DNA from: Adiantum capillus-veneris
Lineage: Eukaryota; Streptophyta; Polypodiopsida; Polypodiales; Pteridaceae
Reading direction: 5' to 3'
DNA: 60,000 nt
Assembly (NCBI GenBank): GCA_014529385.2
Contig: CM043950.1
Span: 153,008,445 to 153,068,444, forward strand
In this document: positions 34,607 through 46,349 of the stretch, piece after piece
Layout: each line of letters opens with the position of its first letter
How positions within the stretch are numbered: position 1 is the stretch's first letter
Made by a program: the position numbers and the translations under genes
Notes under the pieces: generated by a model
The model's database searches: none
Told to the model about the DNA's origin: nothing
Seen by the model: only the letters and a program-made list of their open reading frames with translations

Positions 34607-37600
34607 CTGAGATTGTGGTGACCGAAGCACCCCAAAAAGCCAAAATCGTCTGTGAAAAGAGCCGGAAGGAAAACGTAGTCAAAGGACAGTCGACACTTGC
34701 CGAATAAAGGCTCTCGAGTGACGACAAGACCATAGCAAGTGTGGCACGGTCTCCTCAGCTTCAAGGCACTATGTCGAGCATGCAACACACTGCCAATAAG
34801 TAGAGCTCCCACCAAGCACCGCCACAAGAAAACACGTTCCTTCAAAGGCGGATGACTCTGCCAAATGCGAGACAATGCGTGTTGCCACCACAAGGATGAC
34901 TCGGAAAGCGACCACAGCTGATTACCCCGATACACAATCCATACATCAGACTGAAGAATGGCATAGACACTGGCAGTTGAGATGCAGTCCAATCTAGTAG
35001 TAGCCAGATTCCAGTCAGAGAAGCGAGAGTCTTCATCCAGAGGAGGAATGGGCGAATGAGCAGCAAGCATGTTTTGAATCTCCCGCCAGAGAGGAGAATA
35101 GTGAAGGCCCAACCAAAAGCGGGAGACGGCATCAGCGAAAGAAAGAACATAACCCGAGTCATCAACCACCGGATGCACTTGACAGATTCCTTTTTGGGAA
35201 AGAAAATACGCTTGGCGAGGAGACCGTTGAACCAAAATTGAAGCAAAAGCCCTGCTCCAATGCAGACTCTCCAAGCGAAAAGAGTTACCCCCAGAGGATT
35301 GTCGACCATCCCAAGCCAAGAGCGAAGTGACAACCTTCCAATCAACAATTAGAGAAGAAGTAAAGGGACATCCACGAATGTGTCCTTCAAGCTTCCCAAA
35401 AACAACATCCCAATAAGTCGGTTGCCAATGACCAAAAGAAGGGGTGACAATGTGCGCACATAAATGTGTGACCATGAGAGCCCAGGGTTGCTGCTGCTCC
35501 ACCAAAACTGGCAACAACATAGCTTTCCGTGCCAGAAGATGACGTCTCAAGTCCAAAATATTCAACCCTCCAAGCCGCTTGGAGAACACAGCTTATCCAT
35601 AGATAGAAGCCGAATTCCCTTCTTGGTAGACGAGGTCCGCCAAAAATGTTCTAAAATATTGGACATGAGAGACTGCAAGCGCAATCGAGGCCAGGATAAC
35701 AAAGGCAAGTAAAACTGCACATAAGCCACAAGGATGCATTGGACAATCGTGAGACGCACATGAAATGGCCACGTGGACAATTTCCAATAATTCAGCTTGG
35801 AATGTAGACGTTGGAGCACTCAATCCGTTTTCTTCATAGCCGATACATTCCAACCCAACGGATAACCCAAATGGCGAACTAGAACATGGGGAGGAACAAT
35901 CTCCCCAGGCCACAATATCTTATGCCAGTCACACTCTTTCAGAGGCAATAGCTTGGATTTGCAAAAGTTAACTTTGAGACCTGCTGCCAATCCAAACAAG
36001 TAAACAGTATGCATAATCTATTGTGCATCATCATAGTTATTACGAGGCATGAACAAAGAGTCATCCGCATAAGCCTGACCAGCAAACTGTCGGCCGAAAG
36101 GTAAAGTAAGGCCATGTAGCCTACCAGTGACGTCAATGAATCCAAATACATAAACAAGGGATGAGTAGCGATCGCATAAAGCAAAGCACTCAGAGGGCAG
36201 CCCTGCCGTACCGACCGTCCCAAAGGCCAAGATTCCGTGAGAGAACCATCCAGCAAACCTGCAGAAGTACTGTTTGCATACAAGAAAAGCATGAACGAGA
36301 TAGCTTAGGCCCAAAGCCCAAATGTCGCATGGTATCCGCAATGTAATCCCAAAGAACAGTATCAAATGCCTTTTCAATGTCAACCTGCATGACTAATACA
36401 TCCTGTCGCGTATATTTTCCATATTCCATACCAATAATGACATTTGCGAGGTTATCCGTAATTTGACGTCGCGGAATGAAGCCATATTGAGATTGATGCA
36501 AGCCTTCATGCAGAAAGCATTTGAGTCGGTTAGCAAGCATTTTTGCCATTAATTTATATACGACAGGCATAAGTGTAATAGGCCGCCAATGTGAAAATTC
36601 TTCACACAATGCATGCTTAGGAATCAGCTTGAGCAAACCTTCTTTCCAAGAGGAGGGAAATTCCTGTTGTTCCCAAGCTGTATTCATCATGAATAACAGA
36701 GGCAACTTCAAAGAATCCCAGAAAGACAAGAAGAATTCCACAGAGAGACTATCCCAACCAGGAGCTTTCCACCGACCTAAATCAAGCAAGCTGGCATACA
36801 ATTCCAACTCAGTGAAAACAGCTTCTAAATCTTGAGCCTGCCGCAACGAGAGAATGGAAGTGACATGCGATAGAAACATGTGACGCGCTTGGCGAGCTTC
36901 TCTCGTGGGAGAAGAAGGGGCTGCAAAAATCTTGCCATAATGAGAGTGTAGGGCTAGTGCTACCTCTCGAAAAGTGGAGGTCCACTCCCCTGACGGTAAT
37001 TTAACTCTCCGTATAGCTTGAGACTGCCTCGAGTGATGCAAATGTTGAAAGAATCGTTTAGAAGCACATTCTTTATCTTCAAAAGCCTGTTGACGAGCTC
37101 GAGTCTGCGATTTGGCCAATTTCCTCTCATCATTGTGCCTTAATATTGCGCGAGCAGAAAACAAATCAGTCATTTGAGCATCAGTAAGAGAAGAATGATT
37201 AGCCAAGTGCATTAATCGGCTACAAGCATCCTTTGCCTGGTTAACCTGTTCCCTTAATTGTGACAAATAATCCCTGCCATAATCCTGTATAACTGATTGA
37301 ACACGCATAACAAAACGAAACCATGCTATGTCCATATCAACATACATCTGGGAGAGCAAAGGTGGGATGATATTCACAATCATAGTGCGAAAAGGCTCAT
37401 GCTTTACATAAGCATTATTGACATGCAGAAGTCTTGTCTTGGGTAGGCAATCATTGACATCAAAAGGGCCAAATCGAATTTCAAGCATACGGGAAAATGA
37501 TCCGAGAGACACATAGCATACTCAATCCTCATCTCGCATACAAAGTCATCATATTGTTGCATGTGAAAAAGATACCAATGATCCAGCCGGGCGCGATACA

Positions 37601-38299
37601 TGGATTGAGCATTATGCTGAAAAGTAAAGCCTAAGTCAGTCGCATGCAAAAAGGACCACAAATCAAGCCCATTTTACAGGTCGACATAAATTGGTCCCAA
37701 GATTGTCGTTCCATATGAAGCATGTGAGAATGGCCAGTAGTATTATCCGCAAGGTTTGGTGCATTATTAAAATCCCCGTAGAGAAAGGCATTGGAACGCC
37801 AACAGTAAGAAGAGATAGCACTCCACAACCGTGCTCTATCTGCAGAAGCTGTGTAGGTATATAATCCTCCAAATTCAAAAACTTCTCCATTAACAATACA
37901 TTGGATGACCATCCATCTCCCAGTCGAGTCATTAAAGACCAAGGTCGGGAAGAGTTCATGTCGAACAAGCATAAGCACTCCAGAATAGCCAGCTGATCCT
38001 GCATAAGCTATCCAGTAGCCCGCAAAGTAAGAAGTCTGTCCTGCAAATTGGTGTTGGTTATGCTCTTGAAGAACCACAATGTCCGCTTTACATGTATGTA
38101 CATAGTGCCAGGTAAGCCGCCACTTGTCGTGATTGCATAACCCACGCACATTATAGGGGATGCAATGCAAAGAACTATGCATTCTATATGGTATATACAG
38201 TGGACGAGGAAACAGGAAAAAAGGGAGGGAATAAAACTCAAGTACCAGTGCCCATCGACACATCCTCCCTAGCTGAAGGTGCCTGATAAGGTGGGTCAA
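34607..38299 (-). pseudogene. LINE D2 ORF2: endonuclease, RT, zf-RVT
   Basis: Endonuclease from about 38165 (CIPYNVRGLCNHDKW, IVVLQEHN with the catalytic Glu, FLYGDFNNAPNL) to about 37630. RT from 37512: a 440-codon frame to 36190 with APGWDSLSVEFF, IPKHALCEEFSHWRPITL, GFIPRRQITDN and MQVDIEKAFDTVLWDY, then frameshifted pieces with YADDSLF (about 36060). A frame at 34435-35589 carries the C-terminal zf-RVT domain (ERVFLWRCLVG, RRPCHTCYG). At least four frameshifts. Its frame at the left end continues into D1's 5' UTR, which is not part of the protein. Confidence 0.85.
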
Positions 38300-39485
38300 T
38301 ACCTGGACCTAGATAATTGAAAGGAAATGCACCTTGCGATGAAGAAGCTTCTCCAGTAACAACCTCCTTGTAAGAACGAACAACCTTCTCCCAAGCTTCA
38401 GCCAAAGAAGTGTTGTCATTACAAGGGAGTTTTTTCTGAGCAACATTCTTCGAAGGAGACACATAATTACGAGAAGATGTCGGAACACGAGGTGTAGCAG
38501 CTTTGACAGGTTTCTTGGGCACCATCCAAGTTTGAGAGGTCAAAACCTGTTCTTTTCCTTTGTCTTTAATGTTTGGAGAAGCAGAAAGTGCAGACAATTG
38601 TACTTGTTTCCCCTTGCCTTTAATCGCCCCAGCTGAGGGGGAGGAGGTTGAAACTCCTTTAGTTTGAACCTCAGTAGAAGGTTTCGGAGGCGAGCGAGGT
38701 TGAGGGGCAGGGACGGCTGAAGTAGGTGGTTGCAGATGTGGTTCCGGACATTCGGACTGCATATGACCAAATTTGCCACAGCGGAAGCAAGAATTTGCAA
38801 ACTTGCCCCATTTAAGCTTAAATGGGCGCTTTCCAACCACTGTATCCCCAGAATCGATCGAAATACATGCTGGTGTGGGGATATCCGTGTCCCACAAAAT
38901 ACAAAAACGGTTTGTGTTTGCCTCCAGCTTGGGAGGGCAAATGACTTTGCCTAACTGAGCAGCCAACAAAGGAAGAAAATGACGCCAAGTGCGAGGAAAG
39001 TCGACCACCTCAACCCAGAGGGGACACTTGTGACGAATGAGACTTTGATAGTCCTTGGTAAGAGCCCAGGGCAGCACATGAGTCATCTGCGTATTGAAGA
39101 AAAGAGGAGACATTTCAAGCAGAGCATCCCAAGCATCCATGTCGGCCAGCAAGACCTCGTAGAACCCTCGCGCACCAATGTAAACGCCTCAGACTGCCTG
39201 CCGTTTGAGTAGGAAATCAACCCATTGGCCTACATCCTGAGCAGTAGGCATTCTACCCGGGAAAAAAAGAATCACCGCGTTAAGTGCATATTGAGCAACA
39301 GGATCCATGAGCTCCTGTATAGGGATGAGCACTTCCACTTCCACAACAGGAGCGGATCCTTCCCAAGCTTGACATGCATCCTCGAAGTCCTCATGCAAAC
39401 ATTCTTTGAGAAGACTCAAAGCATCCATCTCCGAAGTTTCCATGGCTTTCCGACGCTTATATATACACTGATCCGTGGAATCCAT
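38238..39485 (-). pseudogene. LINE D2 ORF1: RNA-binding CCHC protein
   Basis: Single frame from ATG 39485 to the stop at 38238, interrupted once by TGA 39189-39191 (an Arg CGA in D1). The N-terminal half has the DUF4283-like fold region (QYALNAVILFFPGR, VLPWALTKDYQSLI, CPLWVEVVDFPRTW), followed by the zinc knuckle CFRCGKFGHMQSEC and a Pro/Ser/Lys-rich tail ending EDVSMGTGT. This architecture is typical of plant L1 ORF1, the RNA chaperone of the element. D1's copy has its stop at a different Arg codon. Confidence 0.88.
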
Positions 39486-39745
39486 GTGAAGCTCTCACAC
39501 ACACACTCTTCTTCTTTTTTTTGGGAGTTTTTGATATATGACTGCTATATACACAGGCAGACACACACACCGGCTAGCTGTACAAAAAAACGCACCCCTG
39601 TCTCGCACACAAGACGACAGAAGGACCGCGTGCAGGCGAAATCAAACTTCCACCCCCGACGCGCTGTGAAGGGCTTGCACAGGGTAGATGTTGTGCAGAA
39701 CAGGGTCGCGCGACAGACAAGGCCGAAGGATTCACTACACACCCA

Positions 39746-40296
39746 ATTCCCCCACAAGCATACACACCCACACACTCGACATAGACCATTCACTCACACA
39801 CACACACGCGCGCGCGCGAATAGGCTGAACATGCAACGTGAACATGCGCTTAGGCTGCACAGGAAGTCTGCACGCTAGGGTTTCAAGCTGCGCAGCAGGG
39901 CTATCGTTGCAAGTGCGCAGGGCTAAGATCTGAGGTTGCACACAAGGGCTTCGTCACCACACACACACACCACACACACGCGCGCGCGCGCTCAAGCAGT
40001 GCAGAGTCAACTGCGCTATATAGGTCTCTCTCACACTCACACACTCGTTGTCACACCACACGCACATACACGCACCCACACAGAGCTCCTAACGCTACAC
40101 CCTCACGCACACATACCGCAGCTCTCCACGCGAAATCTCCAAAGGCAGCGGCGTGGCAGATGCTACACGCGCCCAAGCTAGCTTCCTTGAAGGCAAAGAC
40201 GCGCGAACAAGCAAAGATCCACGCAGCAGACAGGAGGTCGCGCGAGCAGGCAGAAGCCCACGCAGGCAGTCTCACACACACACTGAATCTCCACAC
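39746..40296. other. CA/CG-rich stretch with mixed microsatellites
   Basis: Contains (CA)n-(CG)n runs at about 39800-39818 and 39960-39990 and many CACAC/CGCGCG motifs. No convincing protein. It may be the 5' UTR promoter of LINE D2 (minus strand), lost from D1, but I cannot show this. Confidence 0.5.
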
Positions 40297-40315
40297 CACA
40301 CACACACACACACCC

Positions 40316-40378
40316 CAATTGTAACTTTTTGGTCTCATAGGTCATTTTGGCCTTTTGAAGACGTTAATATAACATTTC

Positions 40379-40442
<64 letters not shown>
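40316..40442 (+). mobile_element. LINE 3'-end stub (127 bp) with (CT)n tail
   Basis: Only the last 67 bp of an A/B-type LINE: the GGTCTCATAGGTCA...TTTTGGCC hairpin element and GACGTTAATATAAC, then (CT)30 at 40383-40442. The left edge lies at a (CA)n tract (40297-40312). It is an extreme 5' truncation. Confidence 0.88.
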
Positions 40443-40447
<5 letters not shown>

Positions 40448-40759
40448 AAGGTCTTCTATCGCAACTCTCGTAAGCAGCCCTTTCTATCGCTATAGAAGTC
40501 TTCTATCATTAAAGAAGTTTTCTATTGCTAGAGTGTGTTATATCATGAAAATATCTCCCTCTAAGGGATGGTTCACACAAACTCACACACAACACACAAG
40601 CATGCGTATACGCAAGCAAGTGGACCCGAATGAAGCCCACATCTTGTTAAATCTCTTTTCCTCCCGAAAAGAGATTTTGCACGCTGTCGAAGGCAGCACA
40701 CAGCAACAGGTTGCCACTCTCTCTCTCGTCACAGGCCCAGGCGATCCCATCGCAAGGCT

Positions 40760-41892
40760 TTGTTCGGGTGCTTGGGGATGGACCAACTAGTCGATGTCAG
40801 GGATGATAGCATTTATAAAACCCCCCCTAAATCGAAAGCGACATTTAGGTGGAGGTTTCGAGAGAGCACACTATCGCAAGGTTGTGTGAGAGCAGAGAAA
40901 CTCTCTAGAGTCAAAGATGACTTAATGGATGAGAAGGTATAGGTGATGATTAAGGCGGAGTTGAGCCTCTTGAGGGGTGACATTGAAAAAGAGATGTATG
41001 CAAATGCGGAAACTTACAAAAAAGCCATGCATGTAGATATGAGGAAAGAATTGGACAAAGAGATGCTTAAAAAGCGTGACGAGATGTACGCAGCATTGAA
41101 GACCGAAATGCAGACGATTGTGAGGGCAGAAGTGAATGTAATATATGATGCAAAAAAGATTAGAGGATGCACTCGCTATGTTTGAATCCTGGAAAGCAAA
41201 AACGAAAGAACGCGTGAATGAACAGGATGCATTGATCGAAGCACTTAAGGGAGACCTTGCAGCTTGCAAAAATACCCCCGCAAAGGAGGCAGAAAATCAA
41301 CCCTCAATGATCAAGGAGCAAGAACTCTACAAGAAGAGGAAGAGCAAAAGGCACGAACAACCTCTTCGTGGGCAGAGCACCTATTCAAAACACAAGATAA
41401 AGCTGAAAAGTGGATCGAGAACGCAAAGAAAAAAAAAGATAAGATGTCTGAAGCCACACCGACATCGACTATCATCAATATGACAATTGAGGAGGAGCAA
41501 AGAGAGACTAGAGCCCTTCATGTGTGTGTTACAGGTCTCAAAGACACTGAAAAAGTAGAAGAAGAAGTGCAATAGCTCTTAAGCGCATGGGTATTCTTGA
41601 ACCCACACACACAGGTGCTTGGAGAGTTGGCAAGAAGGGAAGTGATGAGAAAGGAAGGCCCAAGGAAAGAGCACTCATTATACGTTTCCCTACACTGAAA
41701 GCTAGGAAGGAATTCTTGAGGAAGAGACCAACACTCAAGCAAACTGGGATATTTTCGGGTAATAACCTCACTCTAACACAAGTAGGACACATGCAAGAAC
41801 TCATGCGAGAGATTAAGACGGCGAGGGAGAAAGGGAAAATAGCTTTCTACGGGGAAGGGAGAGTAGCTGTGTTGGAAAAACGCACCGCATGA
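40760..41892 (+). pseudogene. LINE F ORF1: coiled-coil and RRM-like RNA-binding protein
   Basis: Spread over three frames by small indels. The first part (40760-41160, TAG at 40940) is a charged heptad-rich stretch (RDDSIYK..., EMYANAETYKKAMHVDMRKE, KKRDEMYAALKTEMQ) with coiled-coil character, continuing at 41145-41480. The second part reads ALHVCVTGLKDTEKVEEE (41500-41570), then 41587-41892 with RALIIRFPTLKARKEFLRKR and AFYGEGRVAVLEKR. That order, coiled coil then RRM-like then C-terminal domain, is that of L1 ORF1p (Transposase_22 type). It differs from the CCHC-type ORF1 of LINE D. Confidence 0.75.
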
Positions 41893-41922
41893 CGGTGCGA
41901 GATCTATGGGACCAACCTTAAA

Positions 41923-43134
41923 ATGGCAGCATGGAATTGTAACAAATTAATGAAGCTAGATGTAGGCGCATTTGAGGATAACTTTAAGGGAAGAGATATT
42001 ATTTTTTGCTCGGAAACGCATCACACTCTTGGCAGCACATTACCTAGAGTGATGGGATACCATTGGGAGACTACTTGTAAGCAAGAAGTGAGATCAATGC
42101 ATAGAGAACAGGGATCAGGAGGTGTGGCAGTCCTATTCAGGTAGGAGCTGCAACCCCTCATTCGTATTGTTCGGAGGAATGAGCAGGCCAGATATATGTC
42201 GGTAAGAGTGAGACCACAGACAGGGAGGCCACTCTACATTGCAATGTGCTATTTTTCCCCTAACACATCTGATTATGCATCGCCCAAGAGTGAGTCACCC
42301 TACATGATATTAATGAGGACATATGGGAGTTCTCTAGGGATGGTGATGTCATCCTTTTGGGAGACTTCAATGTTAGGACGGGTCAGTCTCAAACAGCTTT
42401 CTACGATACATTAGAGGAATGTTAAGAGAATTGGATGTCAGTGATATAGGACTGGCCAGGTGTTCGCACGATGAAGAGCACACTGGATACAAATTTGGGG
42501 ACTGCACATGGACTGGCCATCTTGAATGGCCTCCAGAGATTTCTAGCGTCGAGTGGGTTCACTTGCTTTCCTCATAGACATGGGGCCAACACAGTGGATT
42601 ATGTTTTGGCTCAGCCCAGTTTCATACACTCTATTCAGGACTTTACATTCGGGCCCAGGCCTATTGGGGTAGTAGTAGATCATGCTCTCCTCACGTTTAC
42701 CGTCTTATTCCAATTCAGCACAGGCACAGACACCTATGCATACCCGATACACTTTTACTTCAAAGACTGATTCTGTCTACATAGATGGTATCTACAGACG
42801 CTTATGCACAGAGGGTCCGGGGAGACCTTTAGGGGAGCTCACTTATATATTGACAGAGACACTACAGGATGCAGTAGTAGAGGCATACCCCATACTGAGC
42901 ATGGGCAGCGCCGATGTTCTGGGGGCACACCCCAAAATAGCTAGTATGATGAGTGCAAAGAAACGAGAGCCCAACTTCAGAGGGAGGTACTTCTAAATGT
43001 CATTACTCACAGGCAGTCACGGATTGCTTCTCAGCATTTGGTTCGACGAAAGAAGAGGGCGCTTCTAGCTCGACTAGAGCAGGATTTATATCAGTTGTTT
43101 TTTAGCCAGGATTCAGGCGAGGCATTGCGACTCT
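41923..43134 (+). pseudogene. LINE F ORF2, endonuclease and start of RT
   Basis: Begins MAAWNCNKL, the first Asn motif of APE-type endonucleases. The catalytic Glu is in IIFCSETHH, the GDFN motif at about 42355-42375 (in another frame), and TVDYVLAQPSF and VVDHALLTF follow. Stop TAG 42142-42144 and several shifts break it. The linker with VRRKKRALLARLEQDLYQLF (about 43038-43110) stops at the E1 insertion point. Confidence 0.87.
43130..43134 (+). repeat. Target-site duplication of E1, left copy
   Basis: ACTCT directly before the 5' LTR; repeated at 54409-54413 directly after the 3' LTR. Five bases is the normal length for Ty3/gypsy integrases. LINE B reads CTCTTTCATGAGC in the same place without an insertion. 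Confidence 0.9.
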
Positions 43135-43755
43135 TGTCAAAAACCGGTGACGTGGCTGCCCGGTGCACAGTCATATGCACCCTTCCTTGGCCACAAATAA
43201 TGAGGGCAGATTTTCTGAAATGCTGACGTGGCTGGCTGTACGGCAGCCCCGGAAATTGCAGCGCAATATGCGGAAAACTTGCCATGTGGCAGCATGTACG
43301 GACGCCCGCTTTTTACTGAAAACTGCTGGCTGCTTTTAGGCTGAAATTTCTACGTTGGGGCTTTTTGGGACTTGCTTTATTTTCCACTAAGCTTGTGAGA
43401 GTAAGAGACAAAAAGCTTTTGCTTTATTTTTGGCAAGGCTTTTGATTTTCAGCTTTTGGGGCTCTGCTTTTAGCATCCCTTGTAAACTCTTTAAATTGGT
43501 AGTTTGGGCTCTCACTTCTCAGAGCATCGGGACGCAGAGTCTGAGAGTGAGTCCCGACTACTCGCTTGTACTTTTGAGTTGCAAATTAATACAAAAAGAA
43601 ATACCGAAAGGGGCACCAGTCTTTGGGGCCAATATCTCTAGGCACGGAGCTCCGCCGGGCCAATGTCGAATCAATTGTGAACTGTGAACTGTTTTGAAGT
43701 GATTTATTGTGGTGTCGCCGTAGATTCTCGACTTGGAGTGTCCAAGTCTGTTATA
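43135..43755 (+). repeat. 5' LTR of E1
   Basis: Starts TGTCAAAAACCGG and ends CTGTTATA next to the primer-binding site. It differs from the 3' LTR by many substitutions and small indels, including one near 43183. Confidence 0.9.
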
Positions 43756-43756
43756 G

Positions 43757-43768
43757 TGGTATCCGAGC
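43757..43768 (+). promoter_or_regulatory. Primer-binding site of E1
   Basis: TGGTATCCGAGC, one mismatch from the initiator tRNA-Met site TGGTATCAGAGC. Confidence 0.85.
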
Positions 43769-43923
43769 ACGGCCGATTTCTTTCCTACGAAAAATCCAAT
43801 CCTTTTTACGCGGCACTTATCGATTCAAGCAGAGATCAATCAACTTCTTCTGCATCCAGAGATGCACGAAGAGATCACAACGAAGATTCACACGAGGAGT
43901 ACGGCCCGCCGCAGCCTACTTAG

Positions 43924-45293
43924 GTGGAGCTCGCAGAGATGGAGCGTCGACGATTGATCGGCGATGCAACAAAGATGATGCTTAATTTTGCGAAGGACCC
44001 AAAATTTGCAAAATATATAAGCCAAACCTCTTTCGATGAGGTGCACTCACAATGGCGGCAGACCACAGAGCCACCCCTCAAACTAGCTCTCAAGAAACCT
44101 CCTACTCCAAGGATGTACACAGAGCAAGAATTAAAAGAGGTGGTTGATGCACGATTTGCTCAGCATTTTGACACACAGAACAAAGCTAAAAAGCACGACA
44201 AAAAGCAGAAGAAAGGTGTTGACTTCCCGGATTATTTGGGTCGTCAGTCTACTTTTGAATCGGCAAGAAAGCAGAAGAAGCGTGTTCGATTTGAAGGAGT
44301 ATCCAGTTCTTCTTCCTCTTCTTCTTCTGAGAGTTCTTCTAGCTCCTCTTACTCAAGCGAAGAAGACAGAAAAGGCAAAAAGCAAAGCTTTGGAAAGGGC
44401 AAGAAAAAGGCAGAGAAGCTTGAATCTCGCCCCGTGGTTGACAGTTCTACATAGAACTCGTCTTTAGATAGTTCGGACTCTGACGACAGTAGCTTTTACG
44501 CAAAGAAGAAGAATTTGTGTAAAGCCAACCAGTATGACTTTCTAGAAGACAAAAGCAAGAAAGTCCGAGAGTTTAAGGAAGGTGGACAGTCAATTAAATC
44601 TGACACGTTTTCTGGTTATAGAGATGCTTCGAAGGCTTTGTCTTTTTACAGCAGTTTGACATAGCTTTCTCAGGAGGGCGTTACTCGAAGCACTCTAAGA
44701 TTCAAAGGGCTGCCTCTTACTTTAAGGGGAATGCTCGAACCTAGTGGTCCACGCTTCTATTAAACAAGACACAACCAGTTCAATGTCTGAAAATTCAAAG
44801 GCTTTTTATTTCTTCTTGGTTGACTCGAGAGTATGGGACATACGAACTGCTTGGAACCATCTTCGGATGACCAAGAAGGATACAGTGGACGCTTATTGCG
44901 AGAGATTCTAGAGCTCTTTTCTACCCGCCTCTTCATTTAAGAAGATCTCGTTCAAGGAACAGATTGAGCGGTTTACCTTGGGTCTTCCTACAAAGATCCG
45001 AGATCACTGCTTAGAACAAAATTCAGCTTCCGTTCAGGAGTTGATGAGTCATGCGAAACGGGGTTTTGCCATTCACTCAGGCAGTTTGACCTACCCCACA
45101 TATAAAATCATGACGCAAAAAGGCGAACAGACTTCGACAAATGAAAGTAGAAAGAGGAAGAGCAATCCAAAAAAGAAAGAGAAGGATGCACGACCCAAGC
45201 TCACTCCTCGAGAGAGAGCTCTCTACATCAAGGAGGGGAAGTGCTTTGGATACAAGGAAACTGAGCATATCTTCGCGAAGTGACCTTAAAAGG
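43924..45293 (+). pseudogene. E1 gag
   Basis: N-terminal frame 43924-44454 with a Ser-rich acidic stretch at about 44305-44365, then TAG 44452-44454. The same frame continues to the capsid core (FSGYRDASKAL at about 44610) where one missing T shifts it. The core motif KGNART*WSTLL has TAG for a Trp. The C-terminal part (44978-45283; LPTKIRDHCLEQN) ends in a damaged knuckle, CFGYKETEHIFAK followed by TGA where the last Cys belongs, and with Tyr for the second Cys. Capsid function is lost. Confidence 0.82.
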
Positions 45294-45373
45294 CACCGAA
45301 AGAACAAAACGACAAGGACGATGAGAGGCCTGAGAGTTCGAGAGCAGCTAAGGAACGTGGAAGAAAAGGCAAG

Positions 45374-46130
45374 ATGAAAACAGGACTGGTTCCAGATTGT
45401 GTGGGTACTGATCCCAGCAAGATGGACAAGAGTACAGAACTTTGCCGAGCTTGGGGCAAAGTAAAAGACCAAGAAGCCCTTATCTTCTTTGATGGAGGAG
45501 CCAAGGCCAACTTCATTTCACCGGAATTGGCGGCACGGCTCGAGATAACTCCCGATCGGATGGGACCACTTGCAGAGGCAGCTCTAGCAACACCCGGCAG
45601 GGACGTAGCCATTCCACCTATCATTGGCAAACTTCGGTTGCATTGTCAGGGATATTTGGGGCATGAGGACTTTTACACAATGCCTTTGGAAGGTTGTGAT
45701 GTCCTCTTGGCAATTCCCTGGTACCACAAGAACAACGCAGTGGTCGACTATCGGGCGAGGAAAGTGACTTTGACCCCAGAGAAGGGCAGTACCATTGTAC
45801 TCGATGTAAAACTTAAGAGTGAGTCTGTCCCTATTGTATCAGCTTCGGCCATTTCAAAATTAATGAAATCCAGTCTGTTTGTTTACTCGATCTTTTTGAA
45901 AGAGTTGAGTGATGAGGATAGGACAAATATGTCTCAACTTGATAAAGAACGCTAAGATTTTCTCCAAACTCATGTCGATTGCTTCTCAGAAGGCCTGCCA
46001 GGCGAGTTACCACCCGCTCATCCTGAAGATCATACCATTGATCTGATACCTGGAAGCACACCACCGAACCAGCCACCTCACCGTGTGAGCCGAGCTCAGA
46101 ACGAAGAAAGACAGATCTTGGAGAATGTGC
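45374..46130 (+). pseudogene. E1 aspartic protease and linker to RT
   Basis: Same frame as the gag end. The active site reads FFDGGAKANFIS, so the usual D-S/T-G is D-G-G. The flap and end regions follow (YTMPLEGCDVLLAIPWYHKN), giving the family pattern. The frame stops at TAA 45953-45955 and continues to about 46130 ([13 protein letters not shown]). There a deletion removes the beginning of RT: LENVH is followed at once by the [10 protein letters not shown] motif in another frame. Confidence 0.82.
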
Positions 46131-46349
46131 ATTGATTATAGAGCTCTCAACAAAATCACCATCAAGTACAGATTTCCGATTCCTAGAATCGATGATATAC
46201 TTGACCGACTTCAAGGATCCTCGTACTTCAGCAGGATCGACTTGAAAAGTGGATATCATCAGATCCGAATCGCATTGGGAGACGTCTACAAGACAGTCTT
46301 TCGGATGACTTTTGGGTTATTTGAGTTTTTGGTGATGCCGTTTGGCCTA
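46125..46349 (+). pseudogene. E1 reverse transcriptase, N-terminal part (cut by E2)
   Basis: [20 protein letters not shown], then [16 protein letters not shown] and VMPFGL. The next residues, TNAPATFNRMM, are found after E2 at 50878, so E2 landed between the Leu and Thr codons of this highly conserved RT motif. Confidence 0.92.

Larger units (their letters stand above)
34607..40296 (-). mobile_element. L1-type LINE D2, minus strand, 3' end cut by D1
   Basis: Longer copy of the D family. The 5' UTR is recognisable to at least 39745 (homology with D1 to that point); the CA/CG-rich stretch to about 40296 may be further 5' UTR. ORF1 is at 38238-39485 and ORF2 from about 38299 to 34607, ending in the zf-RVT region. 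Its sequence stops where D1's 5' UTR starts (34606/34607), without a 3' UTR or tail. Confidence 0.85.
40443..43134 (+). mobile_element. LINE F, 5' part (split by Ty3 element E1)
   Basis: The longest A/B-family copy: it has a 5' UTR with TTCTATCGC-like repeats (40443-40560), ORF1 and the first half of ORF2. It starts at the base after the stub's (CT)n tract. At 43134 it is interrupted by E1 and resumes at 54414; the 5-bp sequence ACTCT is duplicated at both edges. Confidence 0.9.

Noticed and set aside
39225-39878. 217-residue plus-strand frame at the LINE D2 5' end
   Set aside because: It is antisense to ORF1 and the 5' UTR, rich in His/Thr from CA repeats, and matches nothing.
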